64,000 bases of DNA. It comes from Telopea speciosissima (taxonomy: Eukaryota; Streptophyta; Magnoliopsida; Proteales; Proteaceae). Below the pieces are notes generated by a model. The model was not told the origin of the DNA. It saw only the letters and a program-made list of their open reading frames with translations, and searched no databases. Positions 55,818 to 64,000 of the stretch are shown here, one piece after another (position 1 is the first letter of the stretch; each line of letters opens with the position of its first letter). The translations under genes and the position numbers were made by a program. The stretch lies in assembly GCF_018873765.1 (NCBI RefSeq), contig NC_057924.1:13665001-13729000 (forward strand). Reading direction: 5' to 3'.

Positions 55818-56597
55818 TCATTTATTAACAAGAAGTGGATCAAGGACAGTGTGGATGGAGTGAAGAAGAAGCAGCAAGTAAATGATTGTTCCAATGAACC
55901 CGGCAATAAGAGCTCCGGTGACTCGGTCGCAGTACTGAGAAACTTGGCCACAGATAGGCAACCAACCGGCATGGCTATTCCCTTTCTTACCCACATATGC
56001 AATTGCTAAAGCTGCTGAAATGCTTGAAGTGAGCAGCATTGTTATAATCTACAAACACCCATAGAAGCTCATTTATTAAATCTATCCACATAAGGCAGTG
56101 TATGGTATGTATTCTTGGAATGCATTTTAAGTCGATTTTGCATTCTCGAAAGATAAAAATAGTTGTTTTTATATATTGTTGGAGAATGCAAAATCAACCT
56201 AGTAGCTAGGCAAGAACACTAACAATGATAATTAAGGAGTTAAATTAATTACCACATCAACGGCTACAACCAATCGCCAAAGCAAACTCTCCGAAGGAAG
56301 GAAAAGAACTAGAAACCCGTAAATGCTAACAATTGCATTCGCAATCACGAAAAACCTATATAAAGCTTTTAGTAACCAAAACAAACAAGAAGAAGAAGAA
56401 GAGAAGAGAACAATTTCACACAAATTAGGAAGGAAAACTTACTTGAAAGCCGGGGTAAAGCTATATTTAGCTTCGAACGATATACCGTAGATGGTAGTAG
56501 TTTGATTACTCGTCGCCATGATAATGGCGGCCGCAAGTGTTGCAGCCAAGGCTAAGAGCCTTAACAGAAGGGTGAAAATCCTCTTGGTCTTTGCCAT
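55818..56597 (-). CDS. CASPL1C1: CASP-like membrane protein, subfamily 1C
   Basis: Exons 56597-56443, 56355-56253 and 56048-55818 join in frame (donors GTAAGT and GTAATT, acceptors TATAG and TGTAG) to 162 residues, the usual size for the family. Four hydrophobic segments lie at about residues 8-28, 53-73, 86-106 and 131-152. A short basic N-terminus precedes them. The conserved arginines are in TM1 ([10 protein letters not shown]) and the aspartate in TM3 (VAVDV, at the TM3 start). The signature [13 protein letters not shown] lies in the second outer loop and the end is [15 protein letters not shown] proteins scaffold the Casparian strip domain; CASP-like members are plasma-membrane proteins of mostly unknown role, so a Casparian function is not implied. 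Intron 2 carries a MITE. Subfamily 1C is from remembered similarity; the number is uncertain. Confidence 0.92.
56094..56200. mobile_element. Tourist-like MITE in CASP-like intron 2
   Basis: Same family as 28755-28879: GGCAGTGTATGGTATG at the left, then GTCGATTTTGCATTCTCGA, GATAAAAATAGTTG and GCAAAATCAACCTAG. TAA lies just before it. The right end has decayed. It does not touch the splice sites. Confidence 0.7.
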
Positions 56598-56599
56598 GG

Positions 56600-57229
56600 C
56601 TGATAACTAGCTAGCTAATTTCAAGAACTTCAAGAAAGAATTGATGGAAGAAGGTAGATATGTTGTGTAAATGAAAAGGAGTACTACTAAGGGTGGGGTT
56701 TGAAATTAAATAATAAAGCTTGTGAGGAAGAGTTAGGAAGGCAGATAGGGAGGTGGGCTGAAGTTTTGGTGCACTAGTAAGCTTTGTTTTTGTTGGTTTT
56801 TGAGGAAAGAGCTCTTAAGTCTCAACGGTCTCTACCATATAGATTTAAAGCCAACTTCTTTATTCTTCATATAGTGTTGTTTAATTTCCATAGTTTCTAC
56901 ATTCGTGTAATATAAGGTAAGACTCTTTGGATGGAAATATATGAGAGGTGGTGGTTAAATGTCCATATCCTCTTGATAGAGACACAATGCCAACCTTAGT
57001 GCCATGTTTGCTCTTTATGTAGAATTAATTAGGACTAAGAAATTATACACTTTAATTTGAAATTTCATCATAAACACAAAAATAGTAATCTAATAGCTCC
57101 TAGATTATGATACTAGTAGATTCAGTTCTCTTTTCTTAACACTTTGATCATTGTCATATCAAAGTATCTATATAACTAAATCATTTTGTGATCCTTCCCT
57201 CGCTCAAATTAAGATCCTCAGTCGTTATC
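56600..57229. other. promoter and 5' flank of the CASP-like gene
   Basis: No other gene. The 5' UTR must lie just above 56598. I cannot fix a TATA box with confidence. Confidence 0.35.
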
Positions 57230-57350
57230 GTTCTCTTTTTTTTTTGGCTAATCCGTGTAATACTTTATTTGTAGGGACTCAAACTTGGGACCTTGTGACC
57301 AAAGCACATTGTCCTAAACCAGCCGAGCAAACCCATGAGGGGTTAGTTGT
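57230..57350 (-). mobile_element. tRNA-derived SINE or LINE tail, minus orientation
   Basis: On the minus strand, a GCTCGGCTGGTTTAGG A-box-like stretch is followed 29 bp later by AGTTTGAGTCCC (B-box-like). Then comes a body and a poly-A (T run at 57237-57246 on plus). No target duplication recognised. Confidence 0.5.
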
Positions 57351-58213
57351 CGTTCCTTTTAGTTCTTCTTGTAGCTATAGCTAGAGATTTACTGATGTCA
57401 GCATATCTTTGATGATGCTTAATTACCTTGAGCTCCTACAATAGCTATACAACTGTTGATGGTATGATGTCTTGTATTTTGTTGCTTACATTAATGGGGA
57501 AGAAATTTTTTTAGGACCACATGAGTATTTCTGTAAATGCTTGTATAGGGTTTCGGTATATATTTGTAGTGATGGTTCTTTCTCTGTAATCGATCTGAAC
57601 GAGGTGTGAGGATGAGCGACAGTAACCCTATTCTCCATTGATAGTGAAGCAGATTTCATTTTACCGTGGATGTAAGTAATCTTATCAAACCACATAAATC
57701 TTTGTGTACATTGGGTGATTGTTATTTGCGAGTTCCATTTGTTTTCTGCATCATTAAGGATCTAAGCAGCCTATGTAGGATCTTCTCCTCCATAAACTTT
57801 TAAGTACGTGGTTACTTTGGTGTTCTCTCAATTGAGAAATATTGAGGAGACCATGCAACATATCTTGAACTGCCATTGTCAGGGTAATCTCTTAGGGGAA
57901 ATTTGGGGTTTAAATTAAAGTGTTTTCAATTCTGATCCCTAATGCGAGGTAGTTAATAGGTGGTCCATGAATGAAAGGCAATCTCCCTAACAACAGTCAA
58001 TAGTTACCTAATTTCTTTGTATTTTTTAGCTATTGTGAAAGATAGAAAAGGGTGAATTTAATGCAATGTTGCACCACTTTTAGATGCTAATTAATCCTTC
58101 CCCTCACAATAACTATAGATTAACACTAAATGGTAAATCTATAAATATTGGATAATTTTAAATTTTGGATTAAATCAAATTAATGATAATTTTATTTTAT
58201 CATTAATTAGAAT
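57351..58213. other. non-coding stretch
   Basis: AT-rich sequence with no convincing gene or repeat boundary. Confidence 0.4.
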
Positions 58214-58214
58214 T

Positions 58215-58256
<42 letters not shown>
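58215..58256. repeat. (GA)n microsatellite
   Basis: About 21 GA units. Confidence 0.9.
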
Positions 58257-58261
<5 letters not shown>

Positions 58262-58619
58262 AAGAGGGAGATCACCTAACAATTCTTTGTACTTGAAAGT
58301 AGAGAAAGTAGGTATTTACCAAAAAAAACAAATAGTAGACAAAGTAGGTCAACTGTAAAAGTGGTCGGCACTTTTTATGAGTAAGACCTCAAAGGGAATA
58401 AAGTCCAAATCAGGATTGGTATGTACCTTTGATCGAACCACGGTTGAGCCACCTGAAGGACTTTTTAGGCAAACCTCGCACCTCAACACATATGGGCTTT
58501 GTTTGGTTCAAAACCATTGGGTTTCCATGGAAAATAATGGGAAAAAAGGTTTTTCAAGGGTAAGTTAGTCATCGGAAGCATTTTTATATTAATTATTACG
58601 GAGGGTATTTCCTGTTTGG

Positions 58620-58990
58620 TAGCAGAGACTATGTAGGCAACGATAGTCAATGAGCGCTCCCTATCGATTCAATCAATAGGAGAGCAAAGATGTCATTTCA
58701 TAGGTGGAGGAGAGAGATAGAGAAAGGGGGTGCTAGCGGAGGTTACACCCCCGGGTAGGAACCATTCTCCCTAGTTTGGAGAAATGTTTTCTGCCCGGAA
58801 GCATGGCCTATGCTAATGTTCTTACATGTCTATCTCTCTCCTCCCCCTATGAAATGACATCTTTACCACCAATTGGAGAGGAGAGAGATAATTTCAGAGA
58901 GCATTGGCATAGGCCACACTCGTGGACAAAGAACATTCTCCCCCTAATTATTTGGTGGTCCATAGGAACTCAACATTTCTAGGCAACGAA
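58620..58990. mobile_element. fold-back MITE 5
   Basis: AGATGTCATTTCATAGG (58688-58704) and CCTATGAAATGACATCT (58846-58862) are exact inverted copies. Pairing continues through GGAGGAGAGAGATAG and CTATCTCTCTCCTCC. Outer phrases CATGGCCTATGCTAATG and GCATTGGCATAGGCCAC pair partially. No coding meaning. Confidence 0.72.
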
Positions 58991-59180
58991 ACTTAACCAC
59001 GAGGACATCATGAAAGTCTTTTAGGGCATCGATCGACAAAAGTTTGAGCTCCTTAGGCAAATCAATAACACAAACCTAACCCAAACCAACCAAGGAACAT
59101 AGCAAAATCAGGTGGCCAGCTAATGACACTCTCCCATGCTCGGCCTGACCGTTTGGACCTTTATCTGTTCTAGTACAGCA

Positions 59181-59286
59181 GCCGCTGTTGTATGCATTGT
59201 GCGGTGCAGTAGCGGCCATGTCTGCACAGTGGGGCCTGCTGTGCACACATGGCCGCTGCTACACCGCACGATGGGTACAGCAGCGG
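59181..59286. mobile_element. GC-rich fold-back MITE 3
   Basis: Arms 59181-59229 and 59238-59286 pair over nearly 50 bp (TTGTGCGGTGCAGTAGCGGC against TCGTGCGGTGTAGCAGCGGC) with an 8-bp loop. It resembles MITE 2 in composition (GCTGTGC, GTGCACA). Confidence 0.78.
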
Positions 59287-59289
59287 AAA

Positions 59290-60105
59290 AATTCCACTTA
59301 AGAGTGTGTTCAAGGTTTGGTTAGTGGATCAAATCCTCACAAATGTGCACCAATGCGTGCCATGCATCCCCTAAGGCCCCCCTTGGGTACCCAATTCCAT
59401 CTTCTGGTCCCACTAGTGGGCTTTGAAGCGCCAAAAAACAATAATCGGGTGAGCAACTAATGCTGTGTAAGAGAGCTAACAAATCACTATTTGCTCATAT
59501 ACCTTTGCCTGGTTTCCTTGTTCTGATTAGTCCTTGACAAATTTATGAGCAGAAAAAAGGCATCTACCATATTTCCGTAATTACACTTATTACTCCCCTC
59601 AAGTATTTACTTAAACTGCTCTAGATACTTACCTCCAAAAAAATAAAAATAAAAAATTTGATTTAGTGAGATAACTAATTTAGGTGTTGGTGATGTAATC
59701 ACTATTTCGAATTTTGGGCTAACGGACCCTCTAGAATACGTCTCTAGGAACAAACTTACGAGGATCAAGTTTCCCTTCACCCATGTGGAGGAGGAATTCC
59801 TTCACTACTCAAGGGGAGAGGAAGTTTTGATCCCAAACAATAGGGTATGGAAGTTAATGATGGGACAAGAATAACCCCATCACATTATCACCTTATCGGT
59901 GGTGAGGTGATTCTTCCTCCTCCATTGGTGAAGGAAAATTTTTGCCAACTTACCGTGTCTTGATTAGGAGTGAGATAAAGGAGATGAATGACCCTTCAAT
60001 CAATGGCATCAAAACCGATGGGTTAACTAAGATACCCATTTGATGCTTTCCTTCCCTTTGGATATTGTATGCAAGCCTATTCCCCGAATATTCAAGTTTG
60101 TTCTT
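59290..60105. other. non-coding stretch
   Basis: No gene. An imperfect inverted pair around 59780-59830 and 59900-59945 (CACCCATGTGGAGGAGGAATT, read as GGAGGAGGAA, against TTCCTCCTCC) may be another small fold-back. Confidence 0.35.
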
Positions 60106-60440
60106 TTTTTTAGGGTAAAAAAAAAACTGATATTAATAAACTAGAGAGTGTACAGAGTCATTAGGGTCCTAAATGTCCCTACAGTCAAACTTCGCCTGTC
60201 AAGCCAACTTAGACAACCAAAAAATTATAGAGTTATCCTTGGTTAGCAGAAATTTAGTATCTTCCTGTACAATTGTATTAAGTTCTAAAAATAAAGAAAG
60301 TATGGTCCACGGCCAAGCCTCTCCTTTGGGTTGAGGGATAAACACAGTAAATCTTTGCTCGAGCACCAAATTTCCTTCAGCTGAAAGTCAAAAGTCTAAA
60401 TGTTTGATTCCCTTTATCATCGCCGTGAGTTCTGGCTCCA
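60105..60440 (-). pseudogene. possible LINE 3' fragment with RNase H-like remnant
   Basis: On the minus strand, frames read EPELTAMIKGIKHLDF, then LEQRFTVF and, after breaks, FLLTKDNSIIFWLSKLA. This is the pattern of the RVT_3 RNase H domain found at the end of some plant LINE polyproteins. It is followed by TTATTAATATCAG and an A-rich tail (T run at 60107-60112). Weak and frameshifted. Confidence 0.4.
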
Positions 60441-61119
60441 AAAGATGATCCTCACATTGTCAGAATGGGGATGCCTTCTCACACCCTCATTCTCCCTACA
60501 CTAGCGGCGTAAAAAACCTTCTCCCTTAATTAAAAATTGAGTGAACAATATATAGAACATGTAAATACATGGGATTGGTATGGATTATTTACTTAGACAC
60601 ATTAAGCTAAGTTATCCTAGTAGCCCACCAGTTTTATGAGGAGGATTGATTTGATTACTCCTGCCAGTAGGTAGATAGAGCAAATTGTCTACCTGTCAGA
60701 TTTTTAGGTCCAAGTTGACCATACAGCCTAACCATTGTTGGAAAACTAGGTTTTTTCAACTCAACTCGCCTTCCTCAAAACATAATGAATATGTTAAGTC
60801 ATGTTTCCCCTATTCATTAAACATTTATTGAGGGGAATTATTATCATCACAAAGGTCTGTTTAGTCTTTCAAATGTTACAAAGCATCTATTCTGCCACAT
60901 GGACAGATGATAAATAGACTTTTCCAACTCTTTAGATTAAAAAAAAAAAAATTTGTAAAAATAGGTGGCTAAGATTTGTCTTGTGATTTTTATAAACATC
61001 GCCTTCAATTGTTATATGGATAACTACCCATGTATTAATTATTTTTAAAAAAAAATTTGTTGGGTGAAAATTATTTAAAAATAGAACAATGGAAAGAAAA
61101 AACCTTGCCTGATCGTGTA
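60441..61119. other. non-coding stretch
   Basis: AT-rich; nothing recognised. Confidence 0.4.
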
Positions 61120-61144
61120 GCCTCTGCACCAATGCGAGGCCAAT

Positions 61145-61315
61145 GAGGATCAGGATCGTCTCTAGGGAGTAGGGAATGCCCAAGGCGTTGCCAGCCGTTG
61201 GGTTGTGCCGCACACATCCCATCCCTAGGCGTGCGCCGAAATGTGTGTGGCACAGCTCAACCACTGGATGCCCCCTGGGCACATGCCTCCTTGGAGACGA
61301 GCTAAATTCGGCCAA
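61145..61315. mobile_element. GC-rich fold-back MITE 4
   Basis: GGATCGTCTCTAGGGAG at the left mirrors CTCCTTGGAGACGAGC at the right. Inner TGTGCCGCACACAT and ATGTGTGTGGCACA pair perfectly apart from one base. Same style as MITE 1 (GTCTC/CTCTC edge plus GGGAG). Confidence 0.72.
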
Positions 61316-61329
61316 TGCTGGGGCACACT

Positions 61330-62760
61330 GGAGGATTAATAGGAGTGAATTTTATTGTATTTCACAAGAGGCGGGGTCGTCATTTCACCTCCTTTGTGTG
61401 TGGACGCAGGGGTCATGCGACTAGGCAGTGTTCTTTCTCCCTAAAACAATATAGGAAAAATCAATGAATCACATCTATGTGAACTTTGAGTTTCTACAAA
61501 TACAAACCTGTTCAATGATGAATTTCATATGACTAAATTACCATGAGGAGAGGAGAGAGAGAGGATGGGGTGGATGAATCTCAGCAGCTTGTTGTCAGAC
61601 TGCTTCTCATTGAAGTTTTAGGGAAATTGAAGGAGAGGATGAATGGAGTGAGAGCTTGAAAAATGGCGAAATCTATCGTTTTTGATCGATTGGGGAAGAC
61701 ATCTTCGATAAATGGCTAGGTTATAGACCATTAAGATATGGTCTAATGATAGGAAACTGGGGAGGGGGAGGGGGAGGGGGAGGGACACCCTACAATCGAA
61801 TCAGAAAGAAATATAGAGTCACAAGCAACTCTAAGCCAAGTCTGGTCAATTTTTGAAACTGGCTAGACGAGTTTACATGACTCTTGACCTATGTTATGGT
61901 ATCTTTTGACTTGGCTTGAGCAACTTGCTTAGGTTAAAACCTGATTTTTCAACAATGGCCTAACTACCTCACTAAAACCCTAGCCCTGGCCCCTCCTTGG
62001 GATTATTAAGACTTGCATTTTTTACCCTAATCAGCACAACCTAGGAAATTTCAAGTTGATCAGACCTATTTAGGATAGGTTAGCTAGGTTAGCCAGGCTC
62101 AAGTTGCACCACTAGCCACTGGTATTCTTCACTAATGGAGGGAAATCATAAGAGCATTTGTGAGAAATAGTCCCATTCATTCTTTTTGGAGAAAGTTTTC
62201 ATTCTTCTGAGGTAAAGGAAACACTAATGAGTCTACTATCATTATTATTTGGGGAAAGTTTTCACACCGTGTAAGCATGCACGATCGTGTCCAAAATATT
62301 AGGTCGAATATCCAAAATATTCTTCTTTGTATTATTATATCCATCATACTGTCATCATGACCCATGAAGAAGAAAAATCTCCCTGATAGTAGCATCAGTG
62401 AAAAGAATCTGGCTTAGCTGCTCAAGTTGCAACCAGTGAATGGGCTGTAGCCCAAAATCCATGAATATCGGATATTCCTGCTCACTTGATCAGTATCTTG
62501 GTTCTTCTCTTCAAACCCATTTCACATCTATCAAAATCAAAGCCAGTTTGAATAGGCAAAACCTTAATATCACCCAAGTAATTCCATGTTTATGGCTTAT
62601 CATCGGTCAGGAATCAGGATAAGTGGGCTAGAATGAAAGCTCCGGATTTCACACTAATTTATCAACATTTCATTGGATGATCTTGATTGGTTGCCTGGAT
62701 AGAACCACAAAAAATTTCTTCAGTTCTTCGAGGGAAGTGGAACTGAGAATTGCTTCCCGG
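61330..62760. other. non-coding stretch upstream of a possible gene
   Basis: Contains a short GGGGGA repeat (61762-61784) and small pieces related to the 58.8-kb fold-back (GTCATTTCACCTCC, 61378). The 60-codon frame at 62440-62622 has no recognisable content. Confidence 0.4.
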
Positions 62761-62838
62761 TAAAGAGTGGTAATTGAATTGAAAGCAAAACGTTTAAATA
62801 CAGCCGGAAGGGTAGAGCGGAAGTTCAGCTTTCAAGAG

Positions 62839-63084
62839 ATGGGTTCCGCATATCTCGTCGTGAATAGCCGCCCTTTCTGGTCGAACTCGTTTACTGATGA
62901 AAGCCCTCGAATTCTTCAGCGTCGTCCATCGACCTCTGTAAGAATTTGGTGCTCATCTTCTTATCCAGATGTCTCTGTACGAACTGGTAAATTGACCCTT
63001 CTCTCATATCTTTACCTACTTAAAGACTTGAACATGGACTCTGCAAAGATTTCAAGAGTAGAATGGAAGGAAAGTGATGCATGA
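62839..63084 (+). CDS. possible first exon of an unidentified gene running off the window
   Basis: An ATG at 62839 opens MGSAYLVVNSRPFWSNSF and a Ser/Arg-rich, acid-poor stretch (ILQRRPSTSVRIWCSSS) that looks like a plastid or mitochondrial transit peptide. The frame stays open to 63084. Possible donors are CT|GTAAGA at 62939 and CTG|GTAAAT at 62985, so the coding part may be shorter. An in-frame ATG at 62767 is also possible. I do not recognise the protein and found no second exon by 64000. Confidence 0.35.
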   Translation: MGSAYLVVNSRPFWSNSFTDESPRILQRRPSTSVRIWCSSSYPDVSVRTGKLTLLSYLYLLKDLNMDSAKISRVEWKESDA

Positions 63085-64000
63085 ATTGAAAATCAGAAGT
63101 ACCCAAGAGGCCAAATTGCTATTGCAAAATGTTTAAAAGGCCAGAAAAGGGAAAGGAGGGGGAACATTTGGGTGTTGCACCACAAAATTTTGAAGAAAAC
63201 AGAACTGTCTGACCATGAATTTGGAAATCATGGGTGTGGGTCGTTTTATAATATGGTTCATTTTATAGACTACTAGTCTTTCTTTCTTACTGAAACAACA
63301 AGAACCCTCCTTACATCTGTCTAGTATAAAGAATTTTTAATGATGGTTTAATTGAGTTCTTCAGTTAGTATATGTCATAAGGGAGAGAAGTGGTGAGTAG
63401 CATGTATTATGGAGAATGGGTTATTTTCTTCTGAAGCTCTATTTGATTTGGAAATGGTAATTATAATAAGCTGAAATTACTGTTAATTGAAGGATGTACT
63501 CATTTGTTACTGGATTTTCTAATCTTACATGCATAATTCATGGTGCCTTTACGGATTTGGATCCAGAGTTTTAAGCTACATGCTCCTTATGGTAAGCCAT
63601 CATGAAGAACTTTCTCTTGGTAGGTGTTTATAGCATGTAATTTGATGAAATATACCACTTTGTGTACTCTGACAGTCTCCAGTGCTATGGTTCAATGTCA
63701 CAGTGAATTCCACAAACTTTTGCGCCTAGTTTAGACTTTACTGCATCATATAGAGCAGAATCTAGGACCTACTCTCTAATTTGGATGATAGAAAAATGGT
63801 TCAAATGCCAACCAACTTACTAGGCACAGTAAGGCAAAAATGTCAATAGGAAATGCAGAGCTTTCTCTGCAGCCTAATTTTCGTAATAAGTTAATGGATT
63901 TTCTTGGGATGAAAGATATGTATATCCCAATATACTCACTAGGAATTAGCTGCAAGATTTTTGCATTACTCTAGCATGTGAAAAAAGGGCCAGTCTCTTA
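63085..64000. other. non-coding to window end
   Basis: AT-rich, could be an intron or a 3' region of the preceding frame. No exon recognised. Confidence 0.4.

Overview
This is nuclear DNA from a flowering plant, probably a eudicot or an early-diverging relative; I cannot name the species. The evidence is a 25-exon plant RNA polymerase II RPB2 gene, an R2R3-MYB of the DUO1 type, an LSD1/LOL zinc-finger gene, a CASP-like membrane protein, plant introns, GA microsatellites and many plant transposable elements. I see no bacterial, organellar or CRISPR features.

Layout. 1-14 kb: transposon debris. It holds a decayed Ty1/copia pol fragment (1.6-3.6 kb) hit by a MITE and a LINE tail, a 5'-truncated LINE with clear target-site duplications (9.0-9.6 kb), and a second copia relic with LTR, primer-binding site and gag (10.6-12.8 kb). 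Within this debris, on the minus strand, are two LSD1-type zinc-finger exons of a LOL gene (6.5-7.0 kb). A phase-compatible first exon for it may lie at 14.6 kb, which would make the debris one intron of about 7.6 kb. 15.1-16.3 kb: complete three-exon DUO1-like MYB (plus strand) with a miR159-like target site, divergent from that LOL first exon. 18.0-28.3 kb: complete NRPB2 (minus strand), 1187 residues in 25 exons, all junctions in phase, with retroelement insertions in two introns.

28.4-48.9 kb: a repeat cluster. Three copies (A, B, C) of one dispersed repeat alternate with LTR-like direct repeats carrying TATA boxes. B and C each carry an antisense three-exon reading frame with matching splice structure. 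Differences between copies act as empty sites and date insertions: a Tourist-like MITE only in A, a hAT-type element in B (full) and C (truncated), and a 305-bp TRIM/SMART-type retroelement only in C. An inverted pair of about 0.9 kb arms lies at 30.4-34.3 kb. A receptor-like-protein LRR relic lies at 35.4-35.7 kb.

49-64 kb: a MULE-type element with about 70-bp terminal inverted repeats and 9-bp TSD, a 707-bp hAT-type element with perfect 8-bp TSD, SINE fragments, and several GC-rich fold-back MITEs. It also holds a complete CASP-like 1C gene (minus, 55.8-56.6 kb, three exons, a MITE in intron 2) and a possible first exon of an unidentified plus-strand gene near 62.8 kb. The cellular genes are unrelated in pathway (transcription, male germline regulation, cell-death/redox zinc finger, membrane scaffold); I see no operon-like or cluster logic. 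All exon boundaries were read by eye from reading frame and GT-AG signals and are not supported by transcripts here.
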